Notes under the pieces: generated by a model
Databases searched by the model: none
What the model saw: the letters and a program-made list of their open reading frames with translations, nothing else
What the model was told of the DNA's origin: nothing
Position numbers and translations under genes: made by a program
Shown: in pieces, positions 50,243-64,000 of the stretch
Layout: the number at the start of each line of letters is the position of its first letter
Numbering within the stretch: the first letter of the stretch is position 1
Source of the DNA: Rhizomys pruinosus
Taxonomy: Eukaryota; Chordata; Mammalia; Rodentia; Spalacidae
Length of the DNA stretch: 64,000 bases
Direction of reading: 5' to 3'
NCBI GenBank assembly: GCA_009823505.1
Contig: VZQC01013712.1
Location: 352,935-416,934 of the forward strand

Positions 50243-50930
50243 GTGAGACCTTCCTGCGATCTCCAACCCCAAATGCCTTCACAATGTTTCGCTCAAGACC
50301 ATGTGTGTCAACCACCCTTTCTTTGGTGCAACAGCAATTTTGCCCTCTGTGTGAACTCTAATGGCTCCTGTTTTTGCATACCCATTGTTATAACCCCTCA
50401 AGGTTATCTCTATGAACAGGAAAAAGCTGCCAGGATATTGCACCCAGACCACAAGAAGAGGGAGATCCTCATGCTCATCCTGATCAGAATTGGCCTCACT
50501 CTCTCCACCCGGGCAGCAGGAACAGTGGTAGGAGCCCTTGAGAAGGCATACCATATGGAAGCTGGATTCCAGGATAGGCTTGATCAGGCCAGAACTTCCA
50601 CCACCAACAGTCTTGATTCACTCCAACAACAGATAACTTTGATGGCTGGAGTGGTGTTATAGACTTGGTGAGTCCTAGACCTCTTAACTGAAGAACATGG
50701 GTAAACCTATATGTTTTGGGGGGAAGAATGTTGCTTTTATATCAGTGAGTCTGGGGTAGTGAAACAAAATGTACAACCCTTAAAGACGTCCAAAAAGAAC
50801 CTTTGGTTCAATACTCTCCCCAATCCTTGGTCTCCTGGTTCTCCAACCCTTTAACCATCTGGATGCTCCCTTTCATAGGGCCTAGCGTTACCTTATGAAT
50901 TCTCTTAGTAATTGCTACCTATTGCTAAGA
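50243..50930 (+). pseudogene. ERV env transmembrane-subunit remnant
   Basis: An open stretch to 50662 shows a heptad-like helix and an SLQQQITLMAGVV segment that matches the class I TM region before the immunosuppressive-domain position. A stop follows. Further on, a frame with EECCFY (the CC of a CX6CC-type motif) and a hydrophobic membrane-anchor-like stretch continue to about 50930. Stops at several points break it. This pattern is why the element is called class I. Confidence 0.6.
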
Positions 50931-51035
50931 GCCAAATTAACAACTTTGTTGAGGGTGAGACCAAAAACGTCCTTGTTCACTGCCAGGCCATCCCTGAAAG
51001 CCCTCCTGAAGATTATGATTATACTTCCTCATTAT

Positions 51036-51052
51036 AAAAAATGAAGGGGAGC
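51036..51052 (+). other. Polypurine tract of the ERV
   Basis: An A/G-rich run ending GAAGGGGAGC directly abuts the TGTGGGG start of the 3' LTR, the expected place for plus-strand priming. One T interrupts it. Confidence 0.6.
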
Positions 51053-51626
51053 TGTGGGGCCTGATAATTCCATGATGGCTGAGATGTAAGTGGGCTGGCC
51101 TCTTACCCCTATTACCTAGAAGGTCAGAAGGAGTCGAACCTGCTCTCCATTTGGACATTAGGTACCTGAAGCCCAACCCCCAGAGAAGTGTAGCTTTCTA
51201 ACCTTCTCTTCCTGAGGCATATCCACCCCGTTCTCAGGAGACAAATGACACACTTGACATAAAACTTAGTCTCAGGGGACAAATGGCACATCTGCCACAA
51301 AGCTTAGTTTTAGGAAACAAATGGTGCACCTGTCATAAAATTTAGCTACTGCAAAGTTCACATAGACTTTCCCTCTATCCCACCCACATTCTGGCCAAAA
51401 CTGTTATATAAGTCCCTAAGCTTCCTGCAATAAAATGAGTTTGCCCCTAGATGTATATACTTCCAGGTCTTCTTGAATCCATCAGAGTCACCACTCACTT
51501 CAAGGATCTTCTCTGCTTCCTCCTGCTCCCCAACTCATTGTGATCTGGGCTGTCATGCTGCGGCTTGACAGGGTTGCAGGGGCTGGTGGCCCTGAGGGCA
51601 GGAACCCCACAGCTGACAATGCCACA
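51053..51626 (+). repeat. 3' LTR of the class I ERV
   Basis: 574 bp copy of the 47477 LTR. TATA at 51405-51411 and AATAAA at 51429-51434. U3 carries three units of the ~38 bp direct repeat (about 51235-51350) where the 5' LTR has two. It lacks the 46 bp U5-side duplication of the 5' LTR. Confidence 0.85.
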
Positions 51627-51648
51627 GTTAAGATATAGATACACAGAA

Positions 51649-51790
51649 GCCAGGTGTGGTGACACACACATTTAATCCCAGCACGTGGCAGAGGCAGGCA
51701 GATCTTTGGGAGATCAAGTTCAGCTTGGTATACATAGGGTTTTCAAGACAGCTGAGGGACACCTTGTCTCAAAAAGACTGAAAAAAAAAG
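51649..51790 (+). mobile_element. B1 SINE
   Basis: GCCAGGTGTGGTGAC...TTTAATCCCAGCAC...GAGGCAGGCAGATC, with A-rich tail. It lies 22 bp beyond the ERV 3' LTR. Confidence 0.85.
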
Positions 51791-52167
51791 ATAAAAGATA
51801 TAGATTTGTAAGTGTCTGAATATTATGTATGTTTGACATGAAGCTTTGCAGATCTTCTAAGTTGACTGAATACGGACCTAAAATTTAATAATCTGCTATA
51901 ACTGGAGACAAGGGTCACTTTAACTCAATGGCTAGGGTATATGGCAGGTCAATCTTTTCCCTCAGACCAAAAGCCTATGCTAGAAGATCAAACTTGGGAC
52001 AAAATTAGAGCCTACCTTAATATCTACATAGGAAGTGACAATTTCCCATTGAATCTAAGCTCATTCTTTTCCACACACACATACCATGTGATGACCTATT
52101 CAAAGAATACAGATGCCTGACTTCAACATAGGCCAACAGATAAGTGACATCTCTAGGGGAATCAGAT

Positions 52168-52392
52168 GCCAATTCTTTTATAATTTTATTATTCTTTTAT
52201 TTTTATGTGTATGAGTGTACTGTCTGCAATGTGTATAAAGTGCAACCATGTCATACAATGCACATAGAAGAGGGTGTCGAATCCCCTGAACTAGAGTTAT
52301 GAACTGTTGTTAGCTGCCATATAGGTGCTGGGAACTAAACCCAGGCCTTCTGCTGGTGCTTTTAACCACTGAACCATCTCTCCAAGCCCCAA
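52168..52392 (-). mobile_element. tRNA-derived SINE
   Basis: Antisense, TTTTATGTGTATGAGTGTAC to GAACCATCTCTCCAAGCCCC. Confidence 0.8.
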
Positions 52393-52948
52393 CTGCCCAT
52401 TCTTTACCCCAAACTAAATACCCCAGAATTCATTATGAGGAATTCTGAAGCTCTCATTTCCAAATGCAAGCAATCCACAAGATTAATATTTCTCACTATG
52501 ACATAAATACATCAAAATTGTCTTAGAAATTGTCACCTGGATCTCTTTTCTATAGCATCTGCAATCAATCCTCAGAAAGGAACTTTGAACCACATATACT
52601 TTTTCTACTATTTCAAATTCTATGAATGAATGGAGTAGTAAAAGCGTATTAGAACTGAGAGATAGGGATAGATTTCTGAGAATACTGAAGGGGAGCAATA
52701 TATTGGAATATGAAGACACAGTCTTATAATGTAAATAAAATGCCTTTTTTTTAGAATACATTGTCCCCATATTGTATGGTGTGATGGGTATGTTGTCACA
52801 TACTTCCCAAATCTCTATGAAAGGTATGGAGATTGACAGAATCTTCATATACAGGGTTCCTTGATGAAGTTTAGGCAGGACCAAGATGGTTTTGGGGGGT
52901 CTGAATCTTATACAATTGGAATATTTTTCTTTAAAAACAATACAAAAA

Positions 52949-53092
52949 CCAGGTGTGGTGGTACCTGCCTTTAATCCCAGCACTCGGGAGGCAAAGACAG
53001 GCAGATCTCTGGGAGTTCAAGGCCAGCCTGGTCTACATAGTGAACTCAAGGCCAGCTGGAACTAAAGGGAGATGCTGTCTTAAAAAAAAACC
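52949..53092 (+). mobile_element. B1 SINE
   Basis: CCAGGTGTGGTGGTACC head, TTTAATCCCAGCACTCGGGA, and A-rich end. Confidence 0.9.
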
Positions 53093-53129
53093 CAAAATAC
53101 AAAAAAAATCAACCGTGAAAGTGGAAATT

Positions 53130-53226
53130 TATTTTGAATGATAATACAGAACAAGCATTAAAATGACAACAAGCAAAAGTTCCAAACAAATTGTGTTTGT
53201 GTGTATGTGTGTGTGTATATATATAT

Positions 53227-53261
<35 letters not shown>

Positions 53262-54709
53262 GCATATTATATATATTAATTTACACAAACACCACTATGT
53301 AGCTGTACAAACTAATGTAAAATGAACATCTAAGGTGAAGGACAGAATGGTTTTCTTATTAAATCAAATTTTACATAAACATGTAGCCATGTGACCCCAA
53401 AACAAGAGCCCAAGAGTAAAAGTTGTCTCACTCCGAAAGGTAAAAATACAGATAGGTTTGTGTTAAGCCCTTAGTACTTCTTTTCACATCAAGACTTTAA
53501 AATAAACTATCTTTTCTAAGATTACCACTTATAAAAATCTTGTTTCAAGTTACAGTAAACGATTTATCAGATAAACACTTCTAATGTTGTATATTTAACC
53601 ATATGCAGACACTTGTCACATTTAGCAAATGGAAAACTTTTTCCATGAAATGTTTCCAAAAATTCCAGATTCTGGTCCATCTTGTAGGTTAGAATGATTT
53701 AGTAGTTCACATTTATGTTATCAGAACCAATGGAACCATTATACAAATAAGTCAGAAGCTAAAGCTTACTTGGTTGGAGACAAATGACTTTTTATTTGGA
53801 GACAAGATTCAAAAGACAGTGCTTGCTTTTTATATTTACATCAAATCAGATGGGCTCTGAAGCAGCAAGCCTGGACTCTAGAGTGATGACAATGTTGATA
53901 CATTAATTGTAGCTGCCTTCTACCTGTGCTCAAATTGCTCTAGTAAGATGATCCACTCACTGTTATGAAGACAGGTAGAAGCCTATCAGTTTTAAGAAAC
54001 TATGGATCTTTGAATAACAGAGTCTTCCAGAAAATGGAATTTCAGGGAAATGTACAGCGAACAAAATTTGTTCAAGGCTGTCAATTTTATTTTCTGCATG
54101 CTGAGATGTTAAATGCACACATATAGAGTACATGCAGATAACCCATTTATTTTTAAACTTTACATCATTTTTTCTTGAAAAAGCAACTGTGGGTATTTGT
54201 GGTATATAATGACATTTATCTATCTTTGGTTCTATGTTTTAGAGATACTTTTCCAAAAAAATAAATAGGCATGGCATGAAAAATAATTCAACTATCGTAA
54301 GAGAAAACTCTTATAAAAACTCGAGCAAAAAATATATAACTAGTATTTGTTTTAGACATTTTTTCTAATTCTCTCACCAGAGCAATTTTTAAAATCACGT
54401 TTGCACACTATATTGAACTATACAGCAAAGACACAAAAATACCATAAAACAAAATACTATTTTCACTTAAAATTGTTTAATAATTGTGCATTCTAAATAT
54501 CAATCGGTAAAATATACTGACAAAACTGAATCTGAAGACATACATGAAAATAAACATGTAGTGGTATCTGCAGATCCTATATATTTTCAAAAAAGAAAAG
54601 GAATATATTATTCCAATTATCTTATTTTTCAGAATATATCTACATGTGAGAACTTTTAGAGAACTGTTTCAACGTGTTAACTGTGTTATAGCTTCAACTC
54701 CTGTGACAA
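53130..54709 (-). other. Probable 3' UTR of PWWP3B
   Basis: AT-rich sequence directly downstream of the PWWP3B stop codon has few recognisable repeats, unlike the rest of the window. Several AATAAA hexamers lie on the minus strand, near 54147, 54085, 53794 and 53129. Which one is used cannot be told by eye. The (TA)n tract at 53216-53266 lies near the distal end, and a B1 SINE at 52949 marks a likely outer limit. Confidence 0.45.
53212..53266. repeat. (TG)n/(TA)n compound microsatellite
   Basis: Short TG block followed by a TA run with TTATTA interruption. Confidence 0.95.
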
Positions 54710-58315
<3,606 letters not shown>

Positions 58316-58559
58316 TTTTATTTAAAATACATTTTTATTTTAATTTTATATGTATGAGTGTATTGTCCGCATGTATGTAAGTGCACCTGTTTCATGCAAT
58401 GCCCAAAGAGGTCAGAAGAATGTGTCAGATCCCCTGGAACTGGAGTAACAAACAGTTATAAACAACAAACAGTTGTTAGCTTCCATATTAGTGCAAGGAA
58501 TCTAATCCTGGTACTCTGCAAGAGCAGTCAGTGCTCTTAAAGTCATCTCTCTAGCCCCT
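58316..58559 (-). mobile_element. tRNA-derived SINE
   Basis: Antisense with small internal duplication (AACAAACAGTT twice at 58448-58475); head GTCATCTCTCTAGCCCC. Confidence 0.75.
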
Positions 58560-59009
58560 ATATCTTAACATCAGTCATAATGTAGATTTCTTATTTATAC
58601 TTGCAATTTTTTAATGAAATAATATTTACATGACACACTATCACAGTCTATTAATTTCTTCACTGCTTTGTTTGCTTCATAAAACTGCTTGTCTAGAAAA
58701 AATTTAGGCTTTCTTGTACATTCTACTATGTGATCAGAAAAAATTCACCCTATTGGATATGTATAGGCAGGCAGGGCCTTAACCCAAGATCCTTCTTTTG
58801 GGAGGATGGAAAGCATGCTAGCCAGTCAGGAGCCTTTCTTGAGTTTATAGAATTTTCTGTTAAATGTAAGTGTTTGGGGATGGGGGATTTGACTCAGAGG
58901 AGAGTGCTTCTTTGAGGTATTTGAGGACCTATTTTAAATTCCCAGCAACTCTCATGATTTAAGACTGCAGATTAATCAACCATAAATGTTAGACCTATGC
59001 CCCTCTTCT

Positions 59010-59515
59010 TCTCTTAAGGTTCAGGAATCATTTTTGAAGACGGGAAGGGGAGCTGGAATGAATTTAAGAGCCAAGAGTAGTGGATGAACACAAGGAACCT
59101 GTGTTTTCTGGACACCACAAGGTAGCTGCACAAATAAACACACAGTGTTTGTGAAACAATGTCCAAGACCTGCGCAAACCCATTCCAGACAGGAACACAG
59201 CAAAGATGAGGGAGTTTAGCAGGAGTCCCCACCCCTAGCTGAAGATCTATTGGCAACTGATAAATGCTCAGAGAGGGCGAGTCAGTTTTCCTTACTGGTG
59301 TGTCACCTGGTTGGTTGCCCAGATTACAAGAGATAAACTCACATCCAGGAGCATTTTGGAAACATAGATTAGATTCAATAGACCTTAAAAAAGGCAAATA
59401 ATAGAGAAAAAGAAGTTGAGGGCTGGGAGGTATTAACATGGGAGTGGGAGTAGGGAACTCGATATGATCAATATAAACTGTACAAAATTCTTAAATCAAT
59501 AAAAATATTTTTAAA
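59010..59515 (+). mobile_element. L1 3' UTR (Lx-like) with tail, plus strand
   Basis: Ends GATATGATCAATATAAACTG then AATCAATAAAAATATTT. The 141-codon antisense ORF here is chance coding in L1 UTR. Confidence 0.6.
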
Positions 59516-59871
59516 ATATATAATCTATATTAATAAAATTTATTGTGCATTAAATGGCAAAAATTAAGACTATAAATGAGTCAAATTGATTTAAGGGTTA
59601 TGTTAAGGGTTATAAGATAATAGGATCAAGTTTTCAGGACAGTATTTTTGCTTATCCAGATGCTCATTAAAATAGAAATGATATAAAAACATAAGAATAC
59701 ATGAAACTATACAAGTAAGCATTGTGAAAGTTCTGTATAGATCTTTGTAGACTTTTTTTACATAGAAGAATGCATGCCATTTCAAACCAGGTTCAGAGAC
59801 CCTATTTAGGAGTACAGCTTATATATCACTCTAAAGAAATGTTTTTCATGTAATTTAAAATAACTTTTTTT

Positions 59872-60016
59872 TGGTCTTTTTGAGACAGGGTCTCCCTGTA
59901 GCCCCAGGTGTCCTGGAACTCATTCTGTAGACCAGGCTGGCCTTGAACTCACAAAGATCCGCCTGCCTCTGCCTTCCAAGTGCTAGGATTAAAGGCATGT
60001 ACCACCAGGCCCGGCT
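59872..60016 (-). mobile_element. B1 SINE
   Basis: Antisense: TTTTTGAGACAGGGTCTCCC to CACCAGGCCCGGC. Confidence 0.9.
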
Positions 60017-60339
60017 AAAAATAGCTTATTTTAAATGAAGCTTTCCCTACACTTATATTATATCTCAATTTGTTCCATGAAGACAAGAAAAAATAAGCAT
60101 ATATATATATATATATATCTTTTTATCATATAAAATGGTAAATCCATACCTTACTCTGCAACTGTATAAAATTGTTATTTTTATATTTTTCAGATGTGTT
60201 AATTAGTGCAGTAAACAGATATTATATTATATAGAAGAGATATATATATATATTATATAGATATATCCTCACAGACTGCGATATATCTTTTAAGAGAGAA
60301 TATGATGATTGCAATTCCATAACTTTCTCCTTCCTTGAG

Positions 60340-60578
60340 CTTTATTTATTTATTTATTTATTTTATTAGGATTTTATGTGTAGAAGTATACTGTCTGCAT
60401 GTAGAGGGGTGCACCGTGTTGTGCAATCGGCCAAGGTGAGAGAGGGCGTCAGAGTGTCCCCTGGAACTGGAGTAAAGATGGGTCTTAGCCGCCTTGTGGG
60501 TTGTCTGGGAAATCCACCCCAGTCCTCTGCAAGAGCGTTGGCAGCACTCGTAACTGCTGAGCATCTCTCAGCCTCTTG
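60340..60578 (-). mobile_element. tRNA-derived SINE
   Basis: Antisense with (TTTA)n tail at 60343-60362 and a relatively CpG-rich body; head GAGCATCTCTCAGCC. Confidence 0.75.
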
Positions 60579-60732
60579 AAGCATTTTTTTTAATGACATT
60601 CTCAAAACTCTTCATATGGAGGTTCATGTTTTCTATTCACCAGATACATAACATACTATATAGTATGATATGACATGCCATATATCATCTTTAAAACTGT
60701 TTTTAGAGAGATAACGTTTCTGGATTTTTTTT

Positions 60733-60896
60733 TTTTTGGCTTTTTTGGATTTTTTGTTTAGAAAGTGTCTCCTTGTAGCCCAGGCTGGTCTGGAATTCAC
60801 TGTGTAAACAAGGCTAGCTGACCTGTGAGCTCTGTGGATTCTCCCTCTCTGCCTTCCCAGGGCTGGGGCTAAAAGGTGTGCTCCATCACTCCTGTA
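60733..60896 (-). mobile_element. B1 SINE, diverged
   Basis: Antisense: CCTTGTAGCCCAGGCTGGTC to AAAGGTGTGCTCCATCAC. Confidence 0.75.
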
Positions 60897-60899
60897 TTA

Positions 60900-61430
60900 A
60901 ACCTTCATTTCATTTTTATTCTTAAACTTAGGCAATACAGAAAAAAAATGGTTTGTGTGTGGTGTTTGTGTCTGTGTGTGGTACGATGAGTAAGTTGTGG
61001 CATGAACAAAGAGGACAAAAACATGAGTTATAATTGAAACAGCAACCACCCTACTCATATGGTCATCTGATGAATCTAGAAATTCCATTACTGGAAAAGG
61101 CAAGTAATTGCAGAAGTATGCATGTATGCCTATTTAGGAGAGTTTATGTGTATGAAACAAAATGGGCATGATGTTTGAATTTCATTTTTCTTTTACAACT
61201 ATACAAACATTCATGGGGAAATCTCATTAATGATACTACAGTGAGTTAAAATTTTAAAAAAAGAGAAAAGGAATCAAATTTTAAAAAGAAACCTGACTAC
61301 CTAGAAATGTCAAATGGTAACATGGAAGTTTCTTTTTTCTAGTCACACAGATACACAACCGTATTTACATATACATGTCTTCACTTTAACTGACCATTAC
61401 TTGATCCTCCTCCTATATATTATATCCATG

Positions 61431-61463
<33 letters not shown>

Positions 61464-61862
61464 ATAATATGTTTAGACCAATTAGATTTATGAATATTCT
61501 GTTATCAAATACTTCCATCAGTTTTATTGTATTTTTACATTAGTAAACTTTTTAAGCCTCACAGAATAACAGAATGTCTAGTAATACAAACAAGGACTGC
61601 CAAGTTCAGAAATTAGCATGACCAGCTATGCTGCACTGAAGCCTTAATTTAGAGGTTGAAATATGATCACTCCTTTCCCCTCTGTGAACTTACAAAGCCT
61701 TGGGAGACACAAAAGTTCCCAAATATTAATGCCTTCAAAATGCCAGCCATTCTCTTAAAACTACACATCATTCCTACCACTCCAGACCATCACTCCTATT
61801 TTCTCATCTTAATTACAGGGCTCTGAAAAGTTACTAGAAAATAAATTTAAGTCAGACATTAC
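60900..61862. other. AT-rich DNA between B1 and candidate exon
   Basis: Probable PWWP3B intron if the candidate exon is real. It contains the (TA)n at 61428 and no other recognised feature. Confidence 0.35.
61428..61472. repeat. (TA)n microsatellite
   Basis: TA run with TATTATATA break, similar in style to 258-318. Confidence 0.9.
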
Positions 61863-61998
61863 CTTGAAGCTTCTTGTCAGCTGCAGTCTGGTGAAATGCA
61901 GCTCCTCCCCTAAGACTGGCTAGGCAGAACCCACAGGCAAGTGGCTCAGAGAAGGCTCCACCCCTGTTTGTGATGCTGAGCAGAAGGTTACTTATTCC
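61863..61998 (-). other. Candidate upstream non-coding exon of PWWP3B
   Basis: On the minus strand a pyrimidine tract followed by CAG (TCTCTCTTTCAG) precedes a 136-base, relatively GC-rich block that ends in CAAG followed by GTAATG, a good donor. It lies about 4.9 kb upstream of the PWWP3B start codon and has no long ORF. Genes of this family carry 5' UTR exons upstream of the coding exon, so this is a plausible one. It is inferred from splice-like signals only; it could be a first exon, an unrelated exon, or chance. Confidence 0.3.
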
Positions 61999-63240
61999 CT
62001 GAAAGAGAGACACAATTGCCAAGAGAAATCCAATGAAGTGTTAAAATGTGAAACTGATAATTTTTAAAAGAACTTTATCTACAGTGTAATGGCAACAAGA
62101 GTGCACTTTCCATTCAAAGACAGAGTGGATGATTTCTCGAAGAGGTAGCAAATTATGTTACTCCATAGTAAGAAGTTTAAGTCTTAGATGTTTTCACTTG
62201 CTTTATCTGGCATCTTGTATGTCTATAAGTGATTTATAATATGTATCCATTATAAAGATGGGCTTGATGATGGACTTTTTATACATGCTTATCATGTGCA
62301 TTCTTTTTATCCACATTTCATTGCACTTTCTTCTTCCCTTCCCACTCTCCCTAGCCCCTTTCCTCTTCTCCCACCTCACTTCTAACACACCCCTCTCTCT
62401 CCTCTCTCCTCCCTCTCATACACACACATCCACAGCCACCCCCACATCCCCCCACCACTTAGAATAAGAAAAGAGAGCATAAAAAGAAGAAAAATATACA
62501 CTAAATTCCTGGCTAAAGATAGATTCAAAAGTTTTCAAAAAATACTTGCAAACCAAATATATCAAGCTTGTAAAGCTCCTTTAAAGTACAGCGAGAAGGA
62601 TATTTATTAGGACTGTACCAAAATTTATATTATTTGAGAGAAAACTGACTTGCTTTACTTTTCTGTTTCTAAAACATGACATGTCTTTTTTTACTCTATT
62701 TTTTTAAACTTTTCAGGAAAGATTCAGAGATTGCTTCACATGCAAGCTTATTTCTAACTAGAAGTTGAAAAACACTGGTTTGGCATGAAACTACCTGTTT
62801 TTTATATCCTCATCTATAATGGGAAATTTTTCTAGTTAGTTACTGGAACAATAAAAATCACTCTATTTTCTAAACTGTCTTTCTAACAGCATAAAATAGC
62901 TGATCTTCTAAGATAATTTATAAATTTATAATATATAATTTATTAAAATAAATTGACCCTATAGAATTAAACACATCATTATATAGTCTAGAGAATAACT
63001 AGACAGACGTTATTTGTGAATTTATTTAAATAAAGAGAATTATTTAATTACTCTCTTCATACTATTTTTCAATCTGCCAATTTCACTTGGAAAATCCAAT
63101 GGCACATAAGTATGGTCTTTAAATTTAAAAACTCCATTTCCATGACTTTATTTTGTCTACATACTCCATACAAATCAACAAATATTATACAATTTCCATG
63201 GATATTTTTCACTTTTGTAAGTGCTATGATAACCTAAAAT
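61999..63240. other. Region upstream of candidate exon, pyrimidine-rich patch, no gene
   Basis: A C/T-rich stretch at 62320-62460 ends in CA repeats; the rest is AT-rich. No promoter could be identified for PWWP3B by eye. Confidence 0.4.
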
Positions 63241-63379
63241 AAATGCTTATAGGAGATCTCCCAAGACCAGCTGAAGCGCAGGAAGGTAGGTAGGAGCTGG
63301 GTGCTTCAGCAACGCTGATTGTTGATTGACTTAATCTAGTTATTCCAGTTGTCTTTGGCTTAATTGGCTTTTGAGGCAG

Positions 63380-63413
63380 TGGGGGCGGAGTTATCCTCCC
63401 AGCTGGTATAAAA
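63380..63413 (+). promoter_or_regulatory. GC box and TATA box in the L1 5' region
   Basis: GGGGGCGGAG followed 16 bases later by TATAAAAGG, a conventional Pol II core promoter arrangement upstream of the L1 ORF1. Confidence 0.5.
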
Positions 63414-63609
63414 GGTAGGGTTGTGTGAGTCTTGAGATCTGAGATCTCCTGAGACCAGCTGAAGCACATGTACTGGGGCTCGGACTAAAGAGCACCCCCC
63501 CCCCAACTGGGATTAGGAAGGCATCTGAAGGAGGCAAGCAAAGCAAGACTTCAACACACTGAAGAGGCATTTGGGACTCACACTGGAATACAGGCAAGGA
63601 GAAGCCCAT

Positions 63610-64000
63610 ATGATAGGAACACGAAGAAGAGACAACACGCGAAAGGGGCAGGATAATCCCACACCAAGCTCTACCAACCCTATGGAAGATTCCTACAGTG
63701 AGATCCCCCTGGGGATGACTCAGGACACAGGTATCAGAAACACAATTGGGAACATACTTAAAGAACTACAAGATTATAAAGAGCAAATCAAAGATTTAAG
63801 AAAAGAGAATGAAGAACTCAAGAAGGACCTAGAGAGAGAGAATGACAAACTCTGGAAGGAAGTAGAAACACTGAAAAGATCCCATGCTGAAAAAGATAAG
63901 GAAACCAACCAGTGAAGCAAAGAGCTACAGGAAGAGATTGAGAAGCTCCAAAAGGAAGTAGAAATACTAAAGAAATCAGAAGAGGAAATGAAAAAGGAAA
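63610..64000 (+). pseudogene. L1 ORF1 with premature stop, partial
   Basis: From the ATG at 63610 the frame encodes a Ser/Thr/Pro-rich head and then a long Lys/Glu-rich coiled coil (from about 63730), the typical ORF1p architecture (an RNA-binding trimeric chaperone of the L1 particle). TGA at 63913-63915 stops it after 101 codons, but the same frame continues as coiled coil to the window end. So the copy is inactivated, probably by a CGA-to-TGA change. The RRM and C-terminal domains lie outside the window. Confidence 0.7.

Larger units (their letters stand above)
47477..51626 (+). mobile_element. Defective class I endogenous retrovirus with two LTRs
   Basis: Two related LTRs (47477-48089 and 51053-51626) both start TGTGGGGCCTGA and end in ACA. 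They flank an internal region of only about 3.0 kb. The 5-base flanks are ATTAA and GTTAA, a probable target-site duplication with one change. A tRNA-type primer-binding site follows the 5' LTR and a purine tract precedes the 3' LTR. A short gag capsid-like piece and degraded env SU and TM are visible, while most of gag-pol is missing. Multiple stops and frameshifts make it non-functional. Class I (gamma-like) assignment rests on the env TM pattern. I cannot name the family. Confidence 0.85.
63241..64000 (+). mobile_element. 5' end of a LINE-1 element (runs off the window)
   Basis: A promoter-like 5' region (63241-63600) is followed by an ORF1 beginning at 63610. Two copies of a 28 bp segment (63253-63280 and 63441-63468, 188 bp apart) look like partial tandem promoter monomers, as in murine L1s. 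A GC box (63380-63390) and TATAAAA (63407-63413) lie upstream of ORF1. Confidence 0.7.

Noticed and set aside
50243..50662. Possible domesticated syncytin-like env gene
   Set aside because: The open frame is short, lacks a signal peptide and SU continuity, and is followed by several stops before the membrane anchor; the upstream env is also broken.
52483..52983. 166-codon minus-strand ORF as a gene
   Set aside because: Starts in a B1 SINE and has no recognisable domain; length is within chance for an AT-rich 64 kb window read in six frames.

Overview
This is eukaryotic nuclear DNA from a muroid rodent, most likely a cricetid or vole-like species. The evidence is rodent B1 (7SL-derived) and B2/B3-type (tRNA-derived) SINEs, rodent Lx-type LINE-1 3' ends, rodent LTR elements, and one intact single-exon coding region recognisable as PWWP3B (MUM1L1). 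PWWP3B is X-linked in human and mouse, so an X origin is likely. The species cannot be fixed from the sequence. There is no bacterial gene content: nearly all short ORFs are chance reading frames in repeats.

Layout. 1-15.0 kb is intergenic DNA made of old L1 3' fragments (mostly minus strand), many tRNA-derived SINEs, microsatellites, a 123 bp near-perfect inverted repeat (1767/2933) and two tandem ~1 kb copies of an unclassified retroelement-like unit (11.1-13.3 kb). 15.0-21.5 kb holds an L1 3' end, LTR elements with a Lys-type primer-binding site, and a rodent interspersed repeat.

21.7-39.2 kb is structurally anomalous. 21790-28204 is an inverted copy of 15299-21478. 21689-28205 recurs without net length change at 32088-38604, and both copies end at a lone N. 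28229-29408 is inverted at 30885-32100, and 29409-29935 is inverted at 38725-39220. Where I aligned them by eye, the arms differ mainly by single-base indels, the signature of uncorrected long reads. I therefore read this interval as probably an assembly or gap-fill artefact rather than a natural palindrome.

39.2-53.1 kb returns to ordinary repeat-rich DNA: LTR pieces, a CpG-rich tRNA-SINE with intact Pol III boxes, a truncated LTR element ending at 42380, and a recognisable, defective class I endogenous retrovirus (47477-51626) with both LTRs, probable 5 bp target duplication, most of gag-pol missing, and a broken env.

53.1-62.0 kb is the PWWP3B locus on the minus strand: probable 3' UTR, a 753-codon intact CDS at 54710-56971, and a candidate upstream non-coding exon at 61863-61998. 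The protein carries a C-terminal PWWP domain and an apparently expanded internal repeat plus acidic tract.

62.2-64.0 kb ends in the 5' end of a plus-strand L1 with promoter repeats, GC and TATA boxes and an ORF1 broken by a stop codon.

Only PWWP3B looks like a functional protein gene. I did not find a convincing novel biological system; the most consequential observation is the probable assembly artefact.
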